Shown here one piece after another: positions 1-8,081 of a DNA stretch of 41,251 nt. The position numbers and the translations under genes are program-made. Source of the stretch: Promethearchaeota archaeon (GTDB taxonomy: Archaea; Asgardarchaeota; Lokiarchaeia; Sigynarchaeales; SOKP01). How positions within the stretch are numbered: position 1 is the stretch's first letter; every line of letters begins with the position of its first letter. The stretch is from the NCBI GenBank assembly GCA_014730295.1, contig WJIN01000069.1, positions 1-41,251 of the forward strand, in the 5' to 3' direction. The notes beneath the pieces were generated by a model that saw only the letters and a list, made by a program, of their open reading frames with translations, ran no database searches and was not told the DNA's origin.

Positions 1-335
1 ATACCAACATCTTCATCAATAAGACCATACTTTTCTTGCATATATATTCCGATTTCCCCAGAAAGCATACCCATAGCGGTCATAATTGCCAAATCATAAG
101 CTGGTAATGAAGTTCCCGTACCCACCGCACCTCCATAGACCATATTTAAACCATTTTCTTTAGTATCAAGAGTCTCGACACCACTATGTTTATTATTTCT
201 TGAGATAATACCCATTTCAACTAATTTTTGTACAGGTAGTTTTTTTGTATACATATTTTCTCTTTGCCCCAATTTCTTGGTATCATGATGGATTTCAATT
301 ATGTTAGTCTTTATGAAGGGTTTAATTTTATCCAT
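1..335 (-). CDS. Unrecognised protein, N-terminal fragment cut by window edge
   Basis: An open minus-strand frame runs from an ATG at 335 to the left edge (111 codons, no stop). It has protein-like composition, with a charged N-terminal third and then a glycine-rich stretch (YGGAVGTGTSLPAYD, about residues 69-83) leading into a hydrophobic segment. I do not recognise the family. Directly upstream, and overlapping the ATG, a second short frame starts at 384 (ATG behind a GAAGTGAG-like ribosome site) and stops after 18 codons at 328. Joining the two frames by one base would give a continuous protein starting MSLALQLKEHLENADDYG. Either a tiny leader ORF is translationally coupled to the gene, or a one-base frameshift separates the true N-terminus. 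The missing C-terminus would decide the family. Confidence 0.5.
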   Translation of the reverse strand, partial: MDKIKPFIKTNIIEIHHDTKKLGQRENMYTKKLPVQKLVEMGIISRNNKHSGVETLDTKENGLNMVYGGAVGTGTSLPAYDLAIMTAMGMLSGEIGIYMQEKYGLIDEDVG

Positions 336-384
336 AATCGTCAGCATTTTCCAAGTGTTCTTTTAATTGCAGTGCTAAACTCAT

Positions 385-988
385 GGTTTTTTCTCACTTC
401 CATATCGATCTGTTTTTTTGTAGATTTTTCATAGTCTACTCTATCACCACATTGTATCATATCGGAGTTATTAAATCCTATCAAATTGCCGAATTTTTAT
501 TATCCCGCCACCTATTTCTTTTCTATTTAAAGCGTTCTATAGTCAGATTTCCATTTTCATAGACATTTAGTATTATTGGATATGATGAATGTAATGTTGG
601 CACATTTAGATGAGCTTCAATTTTGATATAAATCACATTTAAAGTAGAAAAAAATTTGCTTTTCACTCAGATAATTTTTAATCATAGTAAATTTGTGAGT
701 TTAAGACCTTTAAGATCACATTTCCTCTCTGAATTATGTCTTTTCAGCGAATCTATAAATAGATATCTAGATAAATAAACGATCTTCAAACTTAATTACT
801 CGTGATATGGCAACATATTTACCGCAAAACACGCAACTTTAAATAAGACGATAAAATACTTTATTTAACTATAACAGATTGAGTCTACATCAATCACACA
901 AAAAATCATTAAATCGAATCCGTCAGCATTATTAAAAACTATCAATGCTCATTTTATATAATTAAAAAAATCATACAAGGTTGAGGTA
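385..988. other. Intergenic, no clear gene
   Basis: About 600 bases of AT-rich sequence between the cut-off minus-strand gene and the first small cysteine-rich gene. A short minus-strand frame extends the 384-328 region upstream in another phase (it would encode KFGNLIGFNNSD and more), which may be the eroded start of the same gene. No other convincing gene, RNA or long repeat was seen. Confidence 0.4.
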
Positions 989-1156
989 ATGACGTCTAAA
1001 ACTGATTTTGACCCCGATCTCCACTTATTAGCGTGTCCTTTTTCCAATAGTTGCATATTGCCAAAAAAGCCAGAGATATGCCAGTTTCCAGCATATAAGC
1101 AATGTCCTGAATATGGGATGAAGGTCAAAAAAATCAAACCCCATAACATTCATTAA
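989..1156 (+). CDS. Tiny cysteine-rich protein, copy 1
   Basis: A 55-residue frame with ATG at 989 behind TTGAGGTA. The core reads CPFSNSCILP, five residues, CQFP, four residues, then CPEY. It therefore carries four cysteines in the pattern C-x5-C-x8-C-x7-C, suited to binding one zinc ion or a small Fe-S cluster. The gene 400 bases downstream (1544-1702) has the same pattern, including the words CPFS, SC, LP, FP and CPEY. Such conservation between two separate short frames is strong evidence that both are real genes. There is no signal peptide or membrane segment. The longer frame on the opposite strand here (949-1149) lacks such support and is taken as a shadow. Function is unknown; metal binding is inferred from the cysteines only. 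Confidence 0.68.
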   Translation: MTSKTDFDPDLHLLACPFSNSCILPKKPEICQFPAYKQCPEYGMKVKKIKPHNIH

Positions 1157-1543
1157 ATTTCCAAAAAGGAAAAACGTATGGAGCATCTTTTTTTGGGCAG
1201 CAATTTAATACTCTCTAATTCAAGAGCTGCTATAAGAGATATACTTTTAAAGCAGAAATAACATGTTCATTCCATTTTTGAATATACTCCAACGCGAAAA
1301 ACCCATTATTTACATCCATTCATATTTCTAATAAAAAAAAGAGGAGCTTCTTTTTTCCTTTATAAACTTTACGAAAAAACGCTTTTATAACATAACGCGA
1401 AGATTTTAATGGAAAGAAATGTTTTTCTTTTCAAGATTTTAGAAATATAAGAACGAAATAAAAAAATAACAGGTTTAACCTAATAAAACTCTTTTTAAAT
1501 ATAGAAATTTATTATTTTAAATCAATTTGGAAAATATTTGGTG
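1157..1543. other. Spacer between the twin cysteine-rich genes
   Basis: About 390 AT-rich bases. One short plus-strand frame, 1178-1261 (27 codons, preceded by AAAAAGGA), might be translated but resembles nothing and has no paralogue. A GGTG just before 1544 may serve the next gene. Nothing else was seen. Confidence 0.35.
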
Positions 1544-1702
1544 ATGTTATTGACAATTAATATGAAAGCAGGAAGCCGACCTATATGTCCGTTTTCCGAT
1601 AGCTGCGGTTTGCCACAGATGGAGATGCTTTGTAGTTTTCCGGAATGTAAAGTATGTCCGGAATATCAAAAAAAAGCTGAGATTCTTCAGAGAATTCAAT
1701 AA
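1544..1702 (+). CDS. Tiny cysteine-rich protein, copy 2
   Basis: A frame of 52 residues from the ATG at 1544, or 46 from a second ATG at 1562. The core is CPFSDSCGLP, five residues, CSFPECKVCPEY. It matches copy 1 at nearly every structural position (CPFS-x-SC-x-LP ... C-x-FP ... CPEY) and has one extra cysteine (FPEC). The C-terminus is a short charged helix. The start is uncertain: 1544 follows TTTGGTG closely, while 1562 has no ribosome site but begins nearer the conserved core. With copy 1 this forms a tandem, same-strand pair of putative metal-binding miniproteins. No function can be assigned. Confidence 0.66.
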   Translation: MLLTINMKAGSRPICPFSDSCGLPQMEMLCSFPECKVCPEYQKKAEILQRIQ

Positions 1703-1853
1703 TTATTCTGTTTCTTCGTGAAATATCGATTTCAATTGGTTTTGTATATATCAGTATGTTGTGGAGATAATACAATTCTTTTATTTCTAAATATAAATTG
1801 TGCAAAATGTAGGAATAAAAAGAGATAAAAAATTATTCTGGATTAGCTGTTGT

Positions 1854-2177
1854 CTATTTAGACTTAATCATAATAAGCAACATTTTGAATTGGGTCAATG
1901 CTTTTAACGCATGAGGGTCATTTGCGGGCATAATTAATGTTTGTCCGGTTTTGAGTTCATAATTATCTCCCGAAATTGTAATCTCAACGCTCCCTTCGAC
2001 CGCATATACGAGTGCATCATAGGGGGCCGTATGCTCGCTTAGACCTTGCCCTTTATCAAATGCAAAAAGGGTGACCGTGCCAGCCTCCTTATCAATGATC
2101 GTTTTACTGACTACTGCTCCGCTCTGATATTCCAGATCTTCAGTAAAATCTGTAATATTAATTTTATTCTCATTCAT
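1854..2177 (-). CDS. Single-domain cupin protein
   Basis: A 107-residue protein that is one small cupin beta-barrel. Cupin motif 1 is visible around residues 47-65 (GLSEHTAPYDALVYAVEGSVEI) and motif 2 around 75-90 (LKTGQTLIMPANDPHAL). Candidate metal ligands are His49 and the later DPHAL histidine. The histidine set is reduced compared with classical dioxygenase cupins. The family usually binds a divalent metal and small ligands; the substrate here is not deducible. The ATG at 2177 follows a GAGTGTGAC-like site. It is transcribed alone, divergent from the next gene at 2413. Confidence 0.85.
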   Translation of the reverse strand: MNENKINITDFTEDLEYQSGAVVSKTIIDKEAGTVTLFAFDKGQGLSEHTAPYDALVYAVEGSVEITISGDNYELKTGQTLIMPANDPHALKALTQFKMLLIMIKSK

Positions 2178-2412
2178 CTTAAGTCACACTCTGATCAAAT
2201 TTAATGGGATTAAAAGAAATTGGTTTAATAATTTATTAAACCTGATTATCAACCCGAGATCGGCTGATTAACCTCTTTAAGCGTATAATGGTTAATAATA
2301 TAAGATGAGACATAATTGTGTTATTAAGAAATATTATTGTGAATCATTTGAACAAAGGTAATAGACAATTACATACCCAAACCAATACAAATTTAGCATC
2401 CAAACTAATAAC

Positions 2413-3792
2413 ATGGTCAATACTTCGATGATCGAAGTGATCTTAGAGAAGTTTGACCAGAATTTCATAGAAATCTTAAACGAGAAAGTAAAGGAAATTC
2501 ATTTTTTAAAAAAAGAAGACCCATCGTATTTAAAACGAAGGGGACGTTTTACAGAAGAATGTTATGAATTTGGTTTTCACACGCAATGCCTCACCTTATA
2601 CTTGGACATTATTTTTGAAAAAGGCTATTATTGGTGGTTTCAATCCCCTTCAGGGGCCTTAAAACGCTATGTTTGGGAATCATTCTATCGGGAATTTATA
2701 TATGCGTTAATCAAGGTTTCCAGAATTGACACGAGATTGACAAGAGAAGCACAAATAATAGATTTAAATAAAGCCGATAAAAAGACTCAGGATTTTTTGG
2801 AAAAATTATTCGGTGACGTAGGAAACTCTCTTTGTGCCTCAATCTCACTCAAGACAGACCTTAGCAAAGAGAATCTTCCTAAAAGCTTAGGATATTTAGA
2901 TATGTTGTATAATGAAAAATTAGACGAATTAAAAGTAAAATTGACGCGTAGATTGATAACGCATAATCTTAAAACCAAATATTACAATGAGCTTAGAAAA
3001 CTCAAACACCATTATAAATACGAGTATACCCTCTCCGAGTTGGTCAATTATTGCATCCATAGCACGCATTTTGAATCATTTTTTAAGTACAACTCATCCC
3101 GAGAACTCAAGCAAGAATATTATAAAATGGCCAAAGAACTAATTTTAGAATTTTTAGAAAAATATAATATTAAGCTAAAGAAGTACAAAGATTCCCTTAA
3201 TTGCATACATTACTTTTTAACCCACCCAGTTTTTGAACGTATTAAAAGCGTATGCTTACAAATATGCGTGTCTGAGATTCAAATTAAATCGCTTGAACAT
3301 TATAAAGAATTTAAAGATTTTTATTCAAAATGTCCTATTTGCGGGAAAGAAAATATCAATCAAGTAAATTGCGAAAAAATCTATTTTTCCAATAAATTCA
3401 ATTACTATAAAGAAGCGTTAATGGAAGGAATGAATCAGGCGGAGTCTTTAGCAGAATTGAACAACAAAAATCATTATTTCGGTATTCCTTGCGAGGAGTG
3501 CTTCTATCTCGCGCGTAATATACAAGGAGATAGATATGATCTTGTAAATTTGGAGAAGTTCTTAGAGAAATATCGAACATGTCCTGTCTGCTCTAATAAA
3601 AATCATTCGGATTATCTAATTTCCTTCTATTATGATAAATCTAAAAGAGATTTACGCGATAGTCTGATTAAACGAATGACACATACAGAAAGGGAAGATT
3701 TATTGTTTAAGATTCATCTGGGTATTCCTTGCTGTAGATGTTATGAAGAAATTTTTGGTGAGAAACCCGAGTTTATCAATCATTTCTTTTAA
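2413..3792 (+). CDS. Hypothetical protein with two split zinc knuckles
   Basis: A 459-residue protein of unknown family. Residues 1-300 are mostly helical, charged and rich in Tyr/Phe, with no recognised domain. The C-terminal 155 residues contain a tandem repeat. Unit 1 has CPIC at 307-310 and GIPCEEC at about 357-363. Unit 2 has CPVC at 390-393 and GIPCCRC at about 437-443. Within each unit the CxxC pairs are about 50 residues apart, so each unit could fold a zinc site from distant pairs. No nuclease, helicase or methylase motif was found. The ATG at 2413 has no Shine-Dalgarno; a second ATG at 2428 is possible. The gene is convergent with the MFS gene, whose end is only 10 bases away. Confidence 0.75.
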   Translation: MVNTSMIEVILEKFDQNFIEILNEKVKEIHFLKKEDPSYLKRRGRFTEECYEFGFHTQCLTLYLDIIFEKGYYWWFQSPSGALKRYVWESFYREFIYALIKVSRIDTRLTREAQIIDLNKADKKTQDFLEKLFGDVGNSLCASISLKTDLSKENLPKSLGYLDMLYNEKLDELKVKLTRRLITHNLKTKYYNELRKLKHHYKYEYTLSELVNYCIHSTHFESFFKYNSSRELKQEYYKMAKELILEFLEKYNIKLKKYKDSLNCIHYFLTHPVFERIKSVCLQICVSEIQIKSLEHYKEFKDFYSKCPICGKENINQVNCEKIYFSNKFNYYKEALMEGMNQAESLAELNNKNHYFGIPCEECFYLARNIQGDRYDLVNLEKFLEKYRTCPVCSNKNHSDYLISFYYDKSKRDLRDSLIKRMTHTEREDLLFKIHLGIPCCRCYEEIFGEKPEFINHFF

Positions 3793-3802
3793 TTTCTATA
3801 TT

Positions 3803-4996
3803 TTAAGACGGATTTTCTAGTTTTATTCTAAGCTCTTTGACGATAGTTCCGATTAAATATGCACTTATAATGAATACCATTATACCTAAGAAGAACCAAA
3901 TCTGAAATGATGATCTTGTACCAATAATATCAGAAAAGAATCCCATCAATGGCCTTAATAATAAAAGCATTAAACTCGATATTAAGTTTGACAGAGAAAA
4001 GATTGATGCCCTGTATTTGTTATCGATATCATCATTTATAAGAACTTTAAGCGGGCTTTCACTTAAAAAATAGAAAAAACGAATAAAAATAATCCCTATC
4101 AAAGCATAGAGACTTGGGGAAAATCCGCTCAGACCAATAGCAACCCACATCCCGAATGTTCCAAAAATGATAAGATAATAACTGCCTATCCATTGAACTA
4201 ATTTGCCCGTAATCAATCCACCTATCACTCCTAAACTAGTAAATGTGAGATAGACTATTCCGAAAAATTCGATACTCACACCTAAATCTAATAAAAAAGG
4301 TTGGAAAATCAAAGTAGTGCTCCAACTGTAAGCATACAATAGAGCCAATACGAATATCAAGATACGTATAGGTTTATTTTTCCACGCAATATCAATTATA
4401 ACTTCTTTCATTTTGGGAATTAAAAAATCGTCTGGCTCTTTTTTGGGATTTGGTAAAGTAATAATCAGAATTCCCGCTGCCAGCACACATAAAGCATTCA
4501 CCAGAATGGGTAGATTTATATTTACAGAATAAAGCATACTGGCGAAAAAATGAGAAGTAATAAATGAAAGACTTGTTATTGCGGCGAAATATCCGAAAAT
4601 AGTATTTGATCTCTCTAATAGTTTCTCATCTTTTATTAACTCATAGATATAAGCTGTATCAGTCCCAGATATTATTGTTAGGAAAAAACTCCAACACACC
4701 CAGCAAATTAATAATAAATAAAACTCCGTGATCAGTATCATCATCAGAAAAGTAAACGCACCTAATATCGCCCCAAAAAAATAGGTCTTTTTTCTCCCAA
4801 TCCTATCTCCGATATACCCCATCGGAACTTCTAATACAACAATCATCCCCCAGTATAGCATATCGGCGATTATAATATCCGTAAAAGTAAGTCCCTTGTC
4901 AAGCAAAAAAATGACCCAAATGGGAAACCAAAACTGAAGCTGAATCAAAAAATAGGTTAAACCTAAACGGTAGAGTGGAAAATGGTTGAGTTTCAT
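3803..4996 (-). CDS. MFS transporter
   Basis: A 397-residue integral membrane protein with about 12 predicted membrane segments, normal for the major facilitator superfamily. The family signature between TM2 and TM3 is clear: GYIGDRIGRKKT at about residues 60-71, preceded by the acidic LEVPMG. A charged central loop (NPKKEPDDF, about residue 190) separates the two six-helix halves. It probably moves a small solute or drug across the cytoplasmic membrane by a cation gradient; the substrate cannot be read from sequence. It lies downstream of, and on the same strand as, the PadR gene (115-base gap with its own TATA-like box). Control by PadR, as for many PadR-linked efflux pumps, is plausible but inferred. 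Confidence 0.9.
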   Translation of the reverse strand: MKLNHFPLYRLGLTYFLIQLQFWFPIWVIFLLDKGLTFTDIIIADMLYWGMIVVLEVPMGYIGDRIGRKKTYFFGAILGAFTFLMMILITEFYLLLICWVCWSFFLTIISGTDTAYIYELIKDEKLLERSNTIFGYFAAITSLSFITSHFFASMLYSVNINLPILVNALCVLAAGILIITLPNPKKEPDDFLIPKMKEVIIDIAWKNKPIRILIFVLALLYAYSWSTTLIFQPFLLDLGVSIEFFGIVYLTFTSLGVIGGLITGKLVQWIGSYYLIIFGTFGMWVAIGLSGFSPSLYALIGIIFIRFFYFLSESPLKVLINDDIDNKYRASIFSLSNLISSLMLLLLRPLMGFFSDIIGTRSSFQIWFFLGIMVFIISAYLIGTIVKELRIKLENPS

Positions 4997-5084
4997 TTCT
5001 TTCTTATTAATATTTTACCAATTATACGCTTTTGTAAGGTATTGAAGGAACTATATTTTAATTTTTGTTAAAAATAGAATTTCA

Positions 5085-5092
5085 TATATAAA
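5085..5092 (-). promoter_or_regulatory. TATA-like box upstream of the MFS gene
   Basis: On the minus strand the sequence reads TTTATATA, about 90 bases before the MFS start codon and just after the end of the PadR gene. It suggests the transporter can be transcribed on its own. The distance implies a leader of roughly 60 bases. Confidence 0.35.
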
Positions 5093-5111
5093 TAGAGAAA
5101 AAAAAATTGAA

Positions 5112-5732
5112 TTACGTTCGGTTTCTTAATTCTGTTCCGCAGAACGAGCAAAATTCGACGCCTTGTTTTTCTATTTTTGACCCGCATTCAGGACAAAACC
5201 TTGGAAATTTTATATTTGTAGGAATTCGATTCATAATATTCGAAAACATATTATTTAACAAGGATTTAATCTGCTCGGTTTTTTCCTCTCTTTCAGCGTT
5301 AGGAAAACTGTTTATATAGATTATGGACAATTCAGTGAGAAAATTTTCAATATATTTTAGTTGATCATGGAAATTATCACTGACTTTCATTTTGATGATT
5401 TGCTTACCCGCCTCACTTAGAGAATACACGTTTTTTAGTGGTCCGATGGGACTTTTTACTTTCTTTGATTCCAAATAGCCATTTTTTTCTAATTTAGAGA
5501 GTATAGGATAGACTGTCCCTGAACTTGCTTCCCATGTTTTCGCAAACTGCTCGTTTAAAATGTTGATTAGATCATACCCTGAAATAGTCTTCAGATTGAA
5601 TACTGCTTCTAATATTGTGAATTCTAACGGTGTGAGTTTTTTCTTCTTGATTTTATCGAATATGTTCTTTTCTATGCTTTCACGGAGTTTTTCAATATCT
5701 TCTTCTACATCTAAAATTTTATTTAGCCACAT
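5112..5732 (-). CDS. PadR-family transcriptional regulator with C-terminal zinc ribbon
   Basis: A 206-residue DNA-binding protein. Residues about 35-115 form the PadR winged helix, with the signature SSGTVYPILSKLEKNGYL in the recognition helix and wing, followed by VYSLSEAGKQ. A helical dimerisation segment follows. The end carries a zinc ribbon (Cys180, 183, 195 and 198: CPEC ... CSFC), an addition common in archaeal regulators. The ATG at 5732 has a strong GAGGTGA site. It follows the 2TM gene by 14 bases, so the two form an operon. PadR proteins are usually autorepressors; the symmetrical site upstream of the operon (6317-6370) is the natural candidate operator. Confidence 0.88.
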   Translation of the reverse strand: MWLNKILDVEEDIEKLRESIEKNIFDKIKKKKLTPLEFTILEAVFNLKTISGYDLINILNEQFAKTWEASSGTVYPILSKLEKNGYLESKKVKSPIGPLKNVYSLSEAGKQIIKMKVSDNFHDQLKYIENFLTELSIIYINSFPNAEREEKTEQIKSLLNNMFSNIMNRIPTNIKFPRFCPECGSKIEKQGVEFCSFCGTELRNRT

Positions 5733-5746
5733 TAAGATTCACCTCA

Positions 5747-6280
5747 TTAATGTGCATCTTGCTCCAACTTACGCCGCAATTTTTCCATTTCTTTTTCGAC
5801 CGCTTTATCCTTTTTGGTCTTCATTTCACCATCTTCATTTAGCTTTGCGGAAAAATACATTTTATATATTATTCCGTGCACCAATAACGCGGCACCCCAA
5901 GAAGTCATCGGATAGAGAACCCAAGTAATCATCTGGAAAGTATAGCTCATAATATTTGCATTGATGGCAATCAATAGCATCATAACTGAAATATAGGCAA
6001 CTAGATGATATAGAAATGCTCGTTTTGCCATAGGATACACTCCTCGTGCATATAAGATATAGCTTGTGATATGCAAGCTTAGTCCTATAAACCATCCTAA
6101 TGCCGGGTAAAAGGCCCAAAGAAAATCATGGGTGGTCAAAATATTTAATATAAATAAAAAAACATTTATAAAGAAATAGATGGCCAAATGTACCTTTATT
6201 GTTAACCTGTATTTAACTTTCTGCTCTGCAATTCTTCTTAAACTCTCTTCTGAAAATCCAAATCCCTTTACTTCGCTCAT
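5747..6280 (-). CDS. 2TM-domain membrane protein
   Basis: A 177-residue protein with two successive 2TM-type hairpins. The first covers residues about 28-75 (HLAIYFFINVFLFILN ... FYPALGWFIGLSLH) and the second about 90-140 (HLVAYISVMMLLI ... VLYPMTSWGAALLVHG). Both show the family pattern of a His-containing first helix and a P-x-x-x-W-G turn before the second. A charged coiled-coil tail (about 148-177) lies in the cytoplasm. The family's molecular role is unknown; it often sits beside transcriptional regulators. It is first in an operon with the PadR gene and is presumably the main regulated product. Confidence 0.75.
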   Translation of the reverse strand: MSEVKGFGFSEESLRRIAEQKVKYRLTIKVHLAIYFFINVFLFILNILTTHDFLWAFYPALGWFIGLSLHITSYILYARGVYPMAKRAFLYHLVAYISVMMLLIAINANIMSYTFQMITWVLYPMTSWGAALLVHGIIYKMYFSAKLNEDGEMKTKKDKAVEKEMEKLRRKLEQDAH

Positions 6281-6310
6281 TTTAATACTTTTTTAAAATT
6301 TTATTATGAC

Positions 6311-6370
6311 TATATAGATTCAACAAGTATTATAAACTATGTGAGTCCAACAATTGTTACTTGTTGGATC
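6311..6370 (-). promoter_or_regulatory. TATA box and nested inverted-repeat operator of the 2TM-padR operon
   Basis: A minus-strand TATA (CTATATA, about 6311-6318) lies 30 bases before the 2TM start. Directly upstream of it are three CAACAA-type half-sites. GATTCAACAAGTA (6317-6329) pairs with TACTTGTTGGATC (6358-6370), one mismatch in 13. TCCAACAA (6346-6353) pairs perfectly with TTGTTGGA (6361-6368). AACAATTGTT (6349-6358) is itself palindromic. This placement over the TFB/TBP site fits a repressor, most simply the PadR protein of the same operon. Confidence 0.6.
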
Positions 6371-6550
6371 TTAATAAGAAAATAAATTAAAGTTCACGCT
6401 TTAGAGGTCGGAGATATGACATCCCATGTTAATTACTATAAACTCTATCTGTATAAAAACAAGATTTCGATTTTGAGTACTTATGATAACTTTCTTCAGG
6501 TTTAGAGCTATATATTGGATTGTCTTAGGGAACACTATTTTTCATAAAAA

Positions 6551-6558
6551 GATATATA
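6551..6558 (+). promoter_or_regulatory. TATA-like box for the 6607 gene
   Basis: An A-run followed by GATATATA lies about 50 bases before the GTG at 6607. This fits an archaeal promoter giving a leader of about 25 bases. The rest of the 6371-6550 spacer shows nothing distinctive. Confidence 0.35.
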
Positions 6559-6606
6559 CGTTTAATTCCATAATTCTTATAATCAAAACATTGAGAGTGA
6601 AAAAAC

Positions 6607-7326
6607 GTGTTAATTGACCCGAAAGTTGTGAAATTAATCATCTTCAATGGTGGTGGCGGTATCGTCGAAAGAAAAATGAAGCTTTCGCTTAATCAAGGAA
6701 TGAACGAATTTGAAATCCAAAATGTACCCGCAAGTTTCGATCCAAATACCGCTGATATCAAATTAGAATATCTTAATCCAGAGGATGAAAAAAATATTTC
6801 TCTCCAACAAACCGTCGTATCGCTTCCCGATAAAAAAACATCGGACCAAATCATTACACGGGAAAAGAATGCAGCGAGTCAGATAATCACCTATTCCATA
6901 GATTTTACCAGAGAACTACGCGAAAAGGTCACTAATATATGTGAGGCCAGTTCATACAGAACATATGCCGATATGAAAGGCACATTCAATTTTATAATCA
7001 ATTCGAATCGAGAAGGAGAGGTAATTGTGAAGATTCTGTATTTTATTGCTGACTTAAGGATTAAATGGGAGACCACCTTACAAGTGAACGTTCATAATGA
7101 TGAAAAAACTGCCGAGATAGAAGCATCTATTATTGTTGATAACCAGACAGGTTTTTCTTATAATGATGTTGAGTTGGGATTTGCGATTTTTGAACTTCCA
7201 AGCACTAGTGTTCCAACCACGGGTGCTATGATGCCAGAGCCTATGAATATCCCAATGGAACAACAAGCATTCCAACAATTGAGCAAACAAAAGCGCACTC
7301 AACGAATGAAAAATGTTATGTTATGA
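6607..7326 (+). CDS. DUF4140/DUF4139-type protein, N-terminal half
   Basis: A 239-residue protein. Its first about 55 residues match the N-terminal signature of the DUF4140/4139 (mucoidy-inhibitor A-like) family: a beta strand with a polarity change, then GMNEFEIQNVPASFDPNTADIKL, equivalent to the family's GLP-x-x-LDP-x-S words. Residues about 110-200 are beta-rich, resembling the start of the DUF4139 beta-sandwich. Complete family members run to about 500 residues, so this is only a half. The remainder is plausibly the next gene, 14 bases downstream. The GTG start follows GAGAGTGA. There is no signal peptide, unlike many bacterial members. Molecular function of the family is unknown. Confidence 0.6.
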   Translation: MLIDPKVVKLIIFNGGGGIVERKMKLSLNQGMNEFEIQNVPASFDPNTADIKLEYLNPEDEKNISLQQTVVSLPDKKTSDQIITREKNAASQIITYSIDFTRELREKVTNICEASSYRTYADMKGTFNFIINSNREGEVIVKILYFIADLRIKWETTLQVNVHNDEKTAEIEASIIVDNQTGFSYNDVELGFAIFELPSTSVPTTGAMMPEPMNIPMEQQAFQQLSKQKRTQRMKNVML

Positions 7327-7340
7327 GGATGTGAAAAAAA

Positions 7341-7994
7341 ATGAAAGCAAATATACCTACCAGAAAAAAAATTAAATTGAATTGGTTTAAAGCTAAAGCT
7401 GACCTAAATATTGATCGGAAAATTGATATACAATATAATTCTGTAAATATAACCTCAAATAAGTTAAATTGGGATGTCATAGTAAAATATGTACTGATTA
7501 AAGAAGGAGTTCCTAAAGAGATACCAATTAATTCCCCCATAACATTATATAAAGAAGGTTTACCCTTTTTGTTTCTGTCTACCGCCAATACAATCGGAAA
7601 TAAAACAATATCCGAAGATTTGATCGATGATGATATCAAGGTGGATGATGATATTATTCAAATTAAAGAAGGAGAGACTAAAGTAACCTATGAAGACGCG
7701 AAAGACCCTAAAGAGCATATTGAAGTTAGAACAAGATATGATAACATAACTAGACGGATTACCATCGAAAATAAGTTAGACAATTCTATCGAGCTCTTAC
7801 TCAAATATAAGCAAACAAAAGACGTAAACTTTGTCTCATCCACTCCAGAACCGAATAAAATTGAAGAACCAGAATATCATTATAGTATTACAATTTCTTC
7901 AGAGAATAAATTCAGATTGACCTTAGAACTGAAGGCAAAGATGGTTTCGCGAGTTACCAAGCTCAAACCCGAATTCTTAAAGAAAATAAAATAA
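7341..7994 (+). CDS. DUF4139-type protein, C-terminal half
   Basis: A 217-residue beta-rich protein in operon with the preceding gene, with its own GAGGATGTGA ribosome site. The last about 80 residues (RRITIENKLDNSIELLLKYK, then PEYHYSITISSENKFRLTLE) resemble the end of DUF4139: a strand with an N-K-x-D/N motif, followed by the strand pair closing the beta-sandwich. The middle is acidic (DDDIKVDDD, about residue 100). It has no membrane segment or signal peptide. It probably assembles with the 6607 product into the equivalent of one full-length family member. It could also be an independent paralogue, since the N-terminal 60 residues also look like a beta-sandwich edge. Confidence 0.55.
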   Translation: MKANIPTRKKIKLNWFKAKADLNIDRKIDIQYNSVNITSNKLNWDVIVKYVLIKEGVPKEIPINSPITLYKEGLPFLFLSTANTIGNKTISEDLIDDDIKVDDDIIQIKEGETKVTYEDAKDPKEHIEVRTRYDNITRRITIENKLDNSIELLLKYKQTKDVNFVSSTPEPNKIEEPEYHYSITISSENKFRLTLELKAKMVSRVTKLKPEFLKKIK

Positions 7995-8081
7995 TGTGGT
8001 CTCTTTTCTCATTTCTTTATTATTTTTTATTTATTCTAACATCTTCTTCTTTTCAATTAATCCGGAAGATTTAGAAGAATC

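Noticed and set aside
949..1149. 66-codon minus-strand frame
   Set aside because: It is opposite the small cysteine-rich gene 989-1156, whose paralogue at 1544 supports the plus strand.
1581..1805. 74-codon minus-strand frame
   Set aside because: Opposite the second cysteine-rich gene; no recognisable features.
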